8,803 nt of DNA from a bacterium (lineage in GTDB: Bacteria; Patescibacteria; JAEDAM01; Absconditabacterales; Absconditicoccaceae). The notes beneath the pieces are model-generated. The model worked only from the letters and a program-made list of their open reading frames with translations, was not told the origin of the DNA and did no database searches. This document shows positions 1-6,632 of the stretch, in pieces (the first letter of the stretch is position 1; each line of letters opens with the position of its first letter). The DNA is taken from positions 1 to 8,803 of the forward strand of contig JAFRZH010000004.1 of the NCBI GenBank assembly GCA_017442645.1. Reading direction: 5' to 3'. Both the position numbers and the translations under genes were made by a program.

Positions 1-1586
1 ACTCACGCTATTTCACTTGATAACTTATCTGATGTCGTATTATTCATCTTAGTAATTAATGATGAATAATCTACAGTTTCAATAGCATTTACTTGATCTT
101 TATATTGATTAATTTGATCAACAATACCTTGTACTCTCTCTGTTTCAATTTGCTCCTGACTTTTCTCTACGAAATATCTTATCTCCATGAAACGTGTTTG
201 TTCTTCATACTTGAGCATAACAGTTACCGTATTTTCTCCTATATTCGTTGTAATATTTTCTCCTTCTTTTACACTAACGGTTACTCCTCCTGGAAGATCT
301 TCAAAGAAACTCTTTGCTGTAATAGTCTCTCCTGAAGTAAATGTAAGATTTTCTTTTGGTTCAATATTATCCAAGGAAATTTCGGGAGCTTCTCCTAAAG
401 GGAAAATCTTTTTCTCTGATGTGGTATATCCTCTAGGGTCATATACTACTACAAAATCAATGATTATATTTTCTCCATCGCAGTCAAAGCCACAAGTTGT
501 TAAAATAGGCCATTCTCCTTCTCAAAAACACATTGGATGCTCTTGTACATAATTTGTACATTTTATACAGAAATCTTCTGCATTATCATATATTCCTTTT
601 TTTAACTCTGATCTTAAGTTCGGTGTTTCATCTAAAAATTTTTGTATCATATCGTCATCAAAACGATCTACCTGATTTCTCAGGTTTGCCAAATTTCCCC
701 AAATTGCTCATAAAGGAGCTCTAAGAGTGTAACCATCAGAATAGATAGCTTTTGAAGGTTCTTGATTTTTTATTGTTTGAATTCTTGTAGTTATTTCATT
801 ATTTTCATTGTCTTCATTTGCAAAATAATAAATTTGATATCCATCTTTAACATAAGGCTGACTAAATCAAAAAGAGACTACATTCCCCTTATCATCTTTA
901 ACTTCCTCTATGTACAAGTCTGAATATCCATGTTCATCCTCCTTTATATCTTCTACAATAAATCCTCAATCATCCGTTTTTGTATATTTTTTTCCTATAC
1001 ATATTATCCTAGTTCCAACTGGTACTTTTTCTCGATTAAGTATAGTAATCGCATTAGACTTTCGCCGAAGTCTCTCAACATCAGATTCCATTCATTCCAA
1101 AAGATTTATTTCTATTTCTCCATCTGGGAAACTTGCCCCATCAAAAATTCCTTTACCATTTTGAAGTACCGCTCTAATCTTTGTTTCTCTCAATTGAGGA
1201 TTGGAGTCCATATCTATTCCACGTGCAACTACTCGAATTGCCAATTTTAATCACTCTCCACTTACTGTATCAGGACAGATATTTTTTACATTTTGCACAA
1301 ATGCTTCATCAATCGTATTTGGATCAGTTATATTCTCACTTATTACTATTTTTTTCACAAGATCTATGGTAATATTTTGTTTTTCGATTTTTTCGTTCTG
1401 AATCGCTATTTCTCCCCATGAGATAGTTTTATCGTCTCATATTTTCATTTCCATTAGGTTCTTTAAATCTTCAGCTTTCTTGTGTGTAATGTTATACATA
1501 GGAATATCTCCATGTGCTTTTTCATTGGGAATTCACATCAATAACGTTGCTACTCCCAAACCTGATAACGCTGTTTTCAATGTCAT
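1..1586 (-). CDS. Secreted/surface protein with Cys cluster and Rib/Ig-like domains (partial, C-terminus off window)
   Basis: With TGA read as Gly the frame is open from ATG at 1586 to the left edge (about 528 codons, nine in-frame TGAs at 1533, 1437, 1251, 1092, 966, 867, 708, 522 and 3); the first stop upstream of the ATG is TAA at 1638-1640. Residues 1-26 look like a signal peptide: MTLK, a hydrophobic stretch to about residue 19, then a polar part ending AHG with likely cleavage before Asp27. Residues 28-330 are polar and unrecognised. Five Cys lie close together at 340, 343, 353, 365 and 369, suggesting disulfides or a metal site. Residues about 373-475 are beta-rich; the part around 415-470 (SGETITAKSF, then a Gly-rich turn, then TTNIGENTVTVMLKY) resembles Rib-type surface-antigen repeats. 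The last visible 50 residues are helical, coiled-coil-like. Exported location is inferred from the signal peptide; the adhesin-like role is a guess. It has its own promoter. Confidence 0.8.
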
Positions 1587-1618
1587 TCTATTCAGTTTAA
1601 ACAAATAAAATTCATTTA

Positions 1619-1648
1619 TTCTTACATCTTTATTTTTTTAAATGTCAA
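1619..1648 (-). promoter_or_regulatory. Promoter of the surface-protein gene
   Basis: Minus strand: TTGACA (1648-1643), 18-nt spacer, TAAGAA (1624-1619). The -10 match is only moderate. Support comes from the downstream leader: 8 nt after the -10, TTTTATTTGTTTAAA at 1610-1596 matches leaders of the genes at 5553 and 7965, which have much better -10 boxes. No clear Shine-Dalgarno precedes ATG 1586. Confidence 0.5.
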
Positions 1649-1899
1649 CAAGCAAATCATATCGTAAAAAATAAGATAAAAAAGGGAAAAAAAATCTGAT
1701 TTATTTTTTTGTCTTTATTTTCTTATATTTTTATAATTATTTTTTAGTGTTTTATTTTCTTAGACTAAAAATCTCATAACCTTTTATTCTAAGTCTATTT
1801 TAAAAATATTTTATCAAACATTTCTATAAAAATGTCTTGCATTTTCTTCCAACATAGGTAAAACAACAGATGTAAAATTTTTATTTACTTTTGTTGGTA
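1649..1899. other. AT-rich intergenic region, no gene seen
   Basis: Between the divergent surface-protein and zinc-finger genes. A purine-rich stretch (about 1662-1694) is followed by a long T-rich stretch (about 1700-1755). One copy of AAAAATCTGA lies at 1690-1699. I see no convincing RNA gene. A minus-strand stretch at 1811-1930 is open but has no start and overlaps the next gene, so it is not called. Confidence 0.5.
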
Positions 1900-2184
1900 A
1901 TGAATTGTAAAAAATGTCAAAGTAGCCATATTATCAAGTATGGAACTACTCAAAATCATGTACAAAGATATCTCTGTCATGATTGTCATTCGACCTTCAC
2001 AAATAGTGAAGTAAGAAAAAGGTATAGCTTTGCGTTTATCGATGCAGTGATGGAGAAGCTCTGTCATCAACATCATAAAGTTCGTGAAGTTTTACATGAA
2101 TTTAAGATTTCTTCCAGGACCTTGATGAAGCGAAAACATAAACATCAACAGCAATGTCCTCAATGCAAAAGTCAGACTTTTTAA
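1900..2184 (+). CDS. Orphan IS1/InsA-type zinc-finger + HTH protein
   Basis: 94 aa from ATG 1900 to TAA 2182-2184. The N-terminus carries a four-Cys zinc finger, Cys3-x2-Cys6 and Cys26-x2-Cys29, in the order CxxC, YG, QRYxCxxC, F. This is the hallmark of the IS1 InsA / transposase N-terminal zinc-ribbon. Residues 45-77 look like a helix-turn-helix (VREVLHEFKISSRTLMKR). It ends with Cys86-Pro-Gln-Cys89, half of a second zinc knuckle, then stops, so it may be truncated. No DDE catalytic partner (InsB) follows: the ZIP gene begins 26 nt later. It contains no in-frame TGA. An alternative start at TTG 1891 would add three residues; ATG puts the CxxC at residue 3 and is preferred. It is either a decayed insertion sequence or a domesticated DNA-binding protein; I cannot decide. 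Confidence 0.65.
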   Translation: MNCKKCQSSHIIKYGTTQNHVQRYLCHDCHSTFTNSEVRKRYSFAFIDAVMEKLCHQHHKVREVLHEFKISSRTLMKRKHKHQQQCPQCKSQTF

Positions 2185-2210
2185 TTTTTTTATTTTTTTT
2201 CTTAGTATCC

Positions 2211-3032
2211 ATGAATATGATGTATTCTATTTTAGCCGTTTTAATCGTAAGTTTAGTATCATTAGTTGGAATCTGGACCTTTTGATTTCCTCTTGTAAAG
2301 CTCAAAAAAGTCCTTGTCTGTTTCTTCGCATTCTCCGCTGGAATCCTCTTGGGAGATGCGTTCTTGCATTTATTACCCGAAGCGGTGGAAGAATCCTGAT
2401 TGACGTTGCAAGGATCTTTCGCAATTATCTGAGGAATTTTGCTTGGATTTATCGTTGAAAAACTGTTCCATTTGACGCATCATCATGAAAAAGAAAAAAA
2501 ATCTGAAATACTCTCTCGCGAAGATGAAAAAACTCAGGAAGAATGAGGAATGCAGTTTGTGGAGGGGCATTTTGGAAAAGAAGAAATCAAACCGTTTGCT
2601 TTTATGAATCTACTCGGAGATTTTGTGCATAATATTATTGATGGAATGATTATCGGAGTTGCCTTTATGGTGGATACTTCCGTAGGAATTTCAACTACGT
2701 TAGCTGTAATTCTTCATGAACTTCCTCAGGAAATCGGAGATTTTTGTGTTTTAGTGCAAGGAGGATATTCCAAAAAAAGAGCCTTATTTTTAAACTTTTT
2801 GACGGCACTTTCTGCATTTATAGGACTCGGATTTGTATATCTTTTGCAAAATTTTCTGGAGGGGATAGAAGCGTTTTTATTGCCGTTGTCTGCAGGATTA
2901 TTTATCTATATCGCCGTTGCTGATATGCTTCCAGAGATGCATAAAGAATGTAGTTTCAGACAATCCTTTTTGCAAATTCTCTTGTTATGAATAGGTATTT
3001 TGGTAATGTTATTATTAGCTTTTGGAGAATAA
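2211..3032 (+). CDS. ZIP-family divalent metal transporter
   Basis: 273 aa, ATG 2211 to TAA 3030-3032, five TGA-Gly codons (residues 25, 63, 74, 112, 260). An inner-membrane ZIP (SLC39-type) permease moving Zn2+ or a related divalent metal into the cytoplasm. Eight hydrophobic segments can be placed. The signature metal-site helices are present: His140-Asn141-x-x-Asp144-Gly in TM4 and His169-Glu170-Leu-Pro-Gln-Glu174-Ile-Gly-Asp in TM5; the latter wording is typical of the LIV-1-like branch. FLHLLPE (His53) in TM2 is also typical. The loop after TM3 is short and His/Glu/Lys-rich (His87, His90-92), the usual variable cytoplasmic metal-sensing loop. Length is normal for a bacterial ZIP. It starts 26 nt after the zinc-finger gene with only a T-rich spacer, so the two may be co-transcribed. 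No Shine-Dalgarno is evident; ATG at 2217 or 2220 are alternative starts. Exact substrate is unknown. Confidence 0.92.
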
Positions 3033-3056
3033 TTCTCTAAAATTCAAACAACCCAC

Positions 3057-3098
3057 AAAAATCTCGTTTCTCTTTTATCTCTTGGAAACGAGATTTTT
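3057..3098. terminator. Bidirectional rho-independent terminator
   Basis: A perfect 14-bp stem, AAAAATCTCGTTTC (3057-3070) with GAAACGAGATTTTT (3085-3098), and a 14-nt loop. A T-tract follows on the plus strand, and the arm's A-run gives a T-tract on the minus strand. It lies between the convergent ZIP gene (stop 3032) and the hydrolase (stop 3111), so it should end both transcripts. Confidence 0.9.
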
Positions 3099-3110
3099 TT
3101 ATCAGACTTT

Positions 3111-3713
3111 TTATCCTTTAATATTTGCTACCAATTGAGGAAATTCTTCACAAGAAAAATGTCCCTGATCTTCGAAGATTTCAAACTGCGCTTGAGGAAG
3201 ATATTCAGCAACTTTTTCTCCTTGTTCAAAAGGAACGCAGTTATCATCTTTCGAATGATAAATGAAAATCTTTTCACATTTCCCTTGGATTTCTGGAATT
3301 CTCGTTGCATCAAAATTAAAATTTCCCAAATAATCATCTCCAGGGAAGAGTCCTTCCTCCGTAAAAACAGGAGAAACTAAATGTAGTTGCGAAATTTTTA
3401 CTGGGAAATCATTTTCCGTCAAATACTTCATAATAAACGTCGTCCCCAACGAATGAGCAACCAAAATCACCGACGGATCTAAAAATGCAAATGTTTTCTC
3501 AAATTGAATCTTCCATTCAGGATAAGAAGCTAAATTATTATTTGGCATATCAAGAATCGCAACTTGATAATCGGTCCCTAATTGTTTTGGAAGGGTATAT
3601 TTCCGTTTTTTTTGAGGTTCAAAAGGATTGTAATCCCGAAGTTTCAATTGTTCTTCAAAGTCTTCACGACTTCTAAAGACATTTCCTCAACCGATAAAAA
3701 GGACTTGTTGCAT
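3111..3713 (-). CDS. RBBP9/YdeN-family alpha/beta hydrolase (putative serine hydrolase)
   Basis: 200 aa, ATG 3713 to TAA 3113-3111. The N-terminus is recovered only with TGA as Gly: residues 8-10 (GGT, TGA, GGA) are three glycines after a buried strand, the usual oxyanion-hole segment. The nucleophile elbow is Ala-His-Ser88-Leu-Gly. The probable acid is Asp157 in SKDDNCVP and the base His185 in DQGHF, giving a complete Ser-Asp-His triad in the expected order and spacing. Length fits the small (180-200 aa) RBBP9/YdeN hydrolases, which have almost no cap domain. It is cytoplasmic (no signal peptide). Substrate is unknown; family members are poorly characterised carboxylesterases. It is transcribed alone, divergently from the ATPase remnant and convergently with the ZIP gene. 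Confidence 0.88.
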
Positions 3714-3845
3714 TTGATGTTTTATGATCGAGATAAATATTGTAGATATGGTAGTATTTTTGAGAGATAATGCAAACAAATCTTTTCTAAAAAATAAAAA
3801 GTTTTTGTTATAATAAAAACATTCAAAAAAAAGAAATATCTTTAA
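3714..3845. other. Short AT-rich spacer, possible relic promoter
   Basis: Between divergent hydrolase and ATPase remnant. A plus-strand TATAAT (3809-3814) sits inside a small inverted repeat, GTTTTT...AAAAAC (3801-3820), about 40 nt before the remnant, without a good -35. It may be what is left of the promoter of the deleted ATPase gene. No convincing hydrolase promoter was found. Confidence 0.3.
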
Positions 3846-4004
3846 TATCTCCTTTCAGAAGAAGCTCAAAAAAGAGAATTTAAAAATCTGATCGAGATTC
3901 CTGATAATTATGAAAAAATAGTACTTACACTCGATGATTTCGCTTGATGAGATTGGAAAGGAATCAAATGTTATAATATTATCGACTATCTCACTAACTT
4001 TTAA
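3846..4004 (+). pseudogene. C-terminal remnant of an AAA/DUF4143-type ATPase gene
   Basis: About 52 codons open from just after a TAA (3843-3845) to TAA 4002-4004, with no ATG, GTG or TTG start. The peptide (AQKREFKNLIEIPDNYEKIV, then LTLDDFA, two TGA-Gly, DWKGIKCYNIIDYLTNF) has the typical closing layout of the AAA-ATPase/DUF4143 family: REF-LL-I-DNYPK-vlt-D and a final GI-xx-NIIDFL. Both glycines after DDFA are encoded by tandem TGA (3945-3950), so it was once translated in the UGA-Gly code. The P-loop and middle of the gene are missing, so it is a dead fragment. It contains a copy of AAAAATCTGA (3882-3891). A terminator repeat begins 11 nt after its stop. Confidence 0.7.
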
Positions 4005-4015
4005 ATTTCTATAAG

Positions 4016-4039
4016 GACATCATTCTTGATGTCTTTTTT
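4016..4039 (+). terminator. Plus-strand terminator of repeat copy 1
   Basis: Stem GACATCA (4016-4022), loop TTCT, stem TGATGTC (4027-4033), then six T. It is now positioned behind the ATPase remnant. Confidence 0.8.
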
Positions 4040-4041
4040 AT

Positions 4042-4069
4042 AAAAAGAAGAACGAGGTAAGCCGTCGTC
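4042..4069 (-). terminator. Minus-strand terminator of repeat copy 1
   Basis: On the minus strand: GACGA, bulged C, GG, tetraloop CTTA, CC, TCGTT, then CTTCTTTTT. The outer pair is G:U in the minus transcript but A-C mismatched in the plus transcript, which suits use on the minus strand. It lies about 80 nt beyond the ATPase stop. Confidence 0.65.
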
Positions 4070-4080
4070 CCTACAAAAAT

Positions 4081-4139
4081 ATTCTCAGAAAATCTCAAAA
4101 TCTATTCTCAGACATTTCCATAATTCTCCGGAATTCTCC
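4081..4139. repeat. Small direct repeats downstream of the ATPase gene
   Basis: ATTCTCAGA occurs at 4081-4089 and 4104-4112, and AATTCTCC at 4122-4129 and 4132-4139. Only two copies of each; probably chance or minor slippage in the 3' flank. Confidence 0.3.
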
Positions 4140-4147
4140 TTAATCTT

Positions 4148-5332
4148 TTAAATCTCCCAAGGATAAAATTGAGGATATAAACTCTTCTCATGTTTTTTTA
4201 AGGCAATCACCTTTCCTCAAGTTCCATACTTCTCATGAAAAAAATCTAAAGCATTTAATCTTTTCCCATTATAAGCCATTTTGACTTCATAAGGAATGGA
4301 ATCAAGGATAAAATCGATTTCTTTTTGATCTTTTGTTCTATAAAACTGGATTTTCCCAAAGCGATAAGAATGAGAAAGATCGTTTAAAATCACCGTTTCT
4401 AATCCATTTCCTGTTATTTCAAAGGTATTTAAAAGAGCATTTCTAATTCCATTATCTTCAAAAAATACTTTTGGCATTTTTACCAATTCAGAACGAACAT
4501 TATTAGAATAAGGAGTAATTTGTCTGATTACAAACGTATTTTCAAGTAAAAATAATCGATTTTTGAGAGTTTCTCTCGCCACATCAACACTATCACTTGA
4601 TAATTCTGAAATATTGAGAAGATTTCCACTCTGTTCTGCCAAAATGATTAACATTTTATTAAATTTTTCAATCTCATTAATTTTTCCAATATCTCTAATA
4701 TCTTTCTCAATATACGTAGAAACGATCTGTTTAAGATATATTTTCTTTTCTTCAACGGTTTTCGTAAGTGCTATTTGAGGATATCCACCATAAATTAAAT
4801 ATTCTTGATAATAGGGTAAAATTTCTTGATTGGTAATCTCCAAAGAAATGGGATTTCTCACAAGAGAAGCTAAATTCTCCACTCCTTTAAACACTAAAAA
4901 TTCTTGAAAATTGAGAGGATAGATTTCAAAAGTTAACATTCTTCCCACCATACTATTTCTTAATTTCCCTCTAATTTCTAAAGTTGAAGATCATGATACA
5001 ATAAATTTAATTTGAGGATAATGATCATGGAGATATTTCAAAAAAGAAGTCGGATCTTCTAAATATTGGATTTCATCGATAAAAACTACAATATTTTCAT
5101 CCTCCTTTCGTCCCTGATTTTTGAGATAGAGAATAAAATCTTCTTGATCTTGGTTGAGTAATGTTAAATATTTTTTTTGTTCCAAATCGAAAAAGAAGGT
5201 TTTTCTTTGTTCTTTTTCTTGCAATATTTTCATCACACTTGTTTTCCCAACTTGTCTTGCTCCATAAAGCAATAAAATATCCGTAGTAAAAAGAAATTTC
5301 TCAATATGTGAAAGAATTTGTCTTTGAAACAT
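4148..5332 (-). CDS. AAA-type ATPase with C-terminal DUF4143 domain
   Basis: 394 aa, ATG 5332 to TAA 4150-4148, joined across TGA-Gly codons at 4991-4993 and 4217-4219. The N-terminal ATPase has Walker A Gly24-Ala-Arg-Gln-Val-Gly-Lys30-Thr31 and Walker B IVVFIDE (81-87), followed by IQ. The first TGA supplies the Gly of the 'S-GSS' motif at residue 114, then the family-typical NSMVGRMLTFEIYPLNFQEFL. Further on, YIEKDI is also typical. The C-terminal DUF4143 domain ends with a PD-(D/E)XK-like core (EIDFI...EVK). These proteins are frequent in archaea and reduced bacterial genomes; their role is unsettled (DNA transaction, defence or selfish element have all been proposed). It has its own promoter and a repeat-rich upstream region, suggesting autoregulation, and stands next to a remnant of a relative. 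Confidence 0.9.
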
Positions 5333-5361
5333 TTTGTAAAAGATAATAGTAAAGTATTCTC

Positions 5362-5389
5362 ATTATACTCTTTTTTCTCTTTTTTTCAA
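5362..5389 (-). promoter_or_regulatory. Promoter of the AAA ATPase gene
   Basis: Minus strand: TTGAAA (5389-5384), 16-nt spacer, TATAAT (5367-5362), about 30 nt before ATG 5332. Confidence 0.65.
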
Positions 5390-5491
5390 ATTTATTTTAC
5401 AAATAGTTTAACTTTTTGTAAAGTACACTTATCAAATAGTTCAACTTTTTAAAGAGTTAAAAAAATCTGACAGAAAAAAGTTGATTAAGAT

Positions 5492-5520
5492 TTGACAAAA
5501 AAAAAAGTTGACAGTATAAT
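5492..5520 (+). promoter_or_regulatory. Consensus promoter of the 337-aa gene
   Basis: TTGACA (5492-5497), 17-nt A-rich spacer, TATAAT (5515-5520): a perfect sigma70-type match. The leader TTTTATTTTTTAAA (5529-5542) follows 8 nt after the -10. A second TTGACA-like GTTGACA sits within the spacer as part of the AAAAAGTTGA repeat. Confidence 0.85.
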
Positions 5521-5552
5521 TGATTTAGTTTTATTTTTTAAACATTATAGGA

Positions 5553-6566
5553 ATGAGTAAATGAGTTGAATATCGCTCTAAAAATATTTTGAGAAGACCT
5601 CATTACAAAAATGTAGTCCATTCTACAGACAGTGGTATAACAAAAGCTATTTCATCAAAGGAAGATCAACTATTACAACAAGCAATTGAAAAAGAAAAAT
5701 CTACCCCAAAAAAACAATTATTGCAGTATATGAAAACTGTCTTAAATATACAAGAATATCCTTACCCTGAAGTTCGAACTCAATATTTAGCATTTAAAGA
5801 CAAACAATGAAATGATATTAACATTAGACTAAAAAAACATCAAAATGATTTTATTTTACAATTAAGCATTACATGAAAGCGATTTGAAAAGAAAATGTGG
5901 AGATGAAAAGAAGATTTATGATTCATTGAAATTCATCGGGATACAAAAAACAATACATTAAGCTATCATAATACAATATGAAAACAAGAAGAGATAAAAA
6001 AACTAAGAGAAAACCAAAAAAAGAAAGATTTATCAACACAAGAAAGAGAAGAAATTATGAAACAAGAAGATGAATTAATGTGCTCAAAACCACTCACAGA
6101 CGAAGTGTTAAGTGAAAATCTTTTGCCTATTTTGCAAGATCATTTAACCGATTATAAAACCTACAAACCAGAATACAAGAAAAGAAAAAAAAAAATATTA
6201 AATAATCCAGAGGAATATCCATATGTTCACAGATTTAATCAATTACTATCACTATGCCCAAATAGACAAACAGATAGTCTTTATGATATCAACAAAGCGT
6301 ATACTGATGAAAATGGAGACACGATCTTAATTCAAATAAGCCTGTCCGATGGAGGGACAATAGGATATCTTAGAAAAAAGAAATGACAAAACTATTATGA
6401 ATTAGGATCTCATAATGATCTTTTTTATGATTATTATGATAATAGTTTTGTTTGATGATTAAGAAGTCCTGAAGAAATAGAAGATATTTTGTCTACTTGC
6501 GAAAAATTTATTCTTAAAGATCCAGAATTTAATAAACAACAAAATAATCAATGAAACAACAGATAA
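5553..6566 (+). CDS. Unrecognised 337-aa hydrophilic protein
   Basis: ATG 5553 to TAA 6564-6566 with ten TGA-Gly codons, including codon 4 and a tandem pair at codons 301-302 (6453-6458). I do not recognise a family. It has no signal peptide and no membrane segment. It is strongly charged: residues 40-75 and 145-190 are Lys/Glu/Gln-rich and probably helical (EEIKKLRENQKKKDLSTQER region), while 83-140 and 245-300 look beta-rich (for example ENGDTILIQISLSDGGTIGYL). Many Tyr and Asn residues near the end (NDLFYDYYDNSF). The start is set by the promoter and leader just upstream: ATG follows ATAGGA directly, too close for a normal Shine-Dalgarno. The gene is monocistronic, ended by a repeat terminator 4 nt after the stop. 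It shares promoter and leader with the 230-aa gene at 7965, though the proteins show no obvious similarity. Confidence 0.82.
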
Positions 6567-6570
6567 TAGG

Positions 6571-6594
6571 GACATCATTCTTGATGTCTTTTTT
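6571..6594 (+). terminator. Terminator of the 337-aa gene
   Basis: Stem GACATCA, loop TTCT, stem TGATGTC, then six T, beginning 4 nt after TAA 6566. Confidence 0.88.
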
Positions 6595-6596
6595 GT

Positions 6597-6624
6597 AAAA
6601 AGAAGGACGAGGCAAGCCATCGTC
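6597..6624 (-). terminator. Terminator of the FAD oxidase gene
   Basis: On the minus strand: GACGA, bulged T, GG, tetraloop CTTG, CC, TCGTC, then CTTCTTTTT, beginning 8 nt after the oxidase TAA. Confidence 0.78.
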
Positions 6625-6632
6625 ACACACTC

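Larger units (their letters stand above)
4015..4069. repeat. 55-bp bidirectional terminator repeat, copy 1
   Basis: Matches 6570-6624 at 51 of 55 positions, with no gaps; all four differences are transitions (4040, 4051, 4058, 4064). Two hairpins lie back to back, each with a T-tract pointing outward on its own strand. It lies between the ATPase remnant (plus, stop 4004) and the intact ATPase (minus, stop 4148). Confidence 0.9.
5333..5552. promoter_or_regulatory. Divergent regulatory region with repeated operator-like sites
   Basis: Between the ATPase (minus) and the 337-aa gene (plus). TTTGTAAA at 5333-5340 touches the ATPase start; TTTACAAA (5396-5403) and TTTGTAAA (5415-5422) form an 8-bp perfect inverted repeat with an 11-bp spacer. 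CAAATAGTTYAACTTTTT is repeated at 5400-5417 and 5433-5450 (17/18 identical, 33-bp period, about three helix turns). Its inverse core AAAAAGTTGA recurs at 5475-5484 and 5502-5511, the last inside the plus promoter. Regulator unknown. Confidence 0.5.
6570..6624. repeat. 55-bp bidirectional terminator repeat, copy 2
   Basis: Second copy of the element at 4015-4069 (51/55 identical). It fills nearly the whole gap between the convergent 337-aa gene (stop 6566) and FAD oxidase (stop 6633), so it is plainly the shared terminator of this pair. Confidence 0.9.

Noticed and set aside
93..1401. Several open plus-strand frames opposite the surface-protein gene
   Set aside because: They are antisense to a single long minus frame that has a signal peptide and continuous coding character with TGA as Gly; their peptides are low-complexity Ser/Phe/Leu/Ile-rich.
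1811..1930. Minus-strand open stretch ending in a natural-looking peptide (PMLEENARHFYRNV, then TGA and TAA)
   Set aside because: About 40 codons, no start codon, and it overlaps the beginning of the zinc-finger gene on the other strand. It could be a relic, but there is not enough to call it.
2167..2184. Palindrome AAAAGTCAGACTTTT at the end of the zinc-finger gene as a terminator
   Set aside because: The stem is mainly A-T with a very small loop, and it lies over the stop codon directly before the ZIP gene; although T-rich DNA follows, it is too weak to call.
1885..2305. Minus-strand open frames across the zinc-finger and early ZIP genes
   Set aside because: Shadows of plus-strand genes with clear family motifs.
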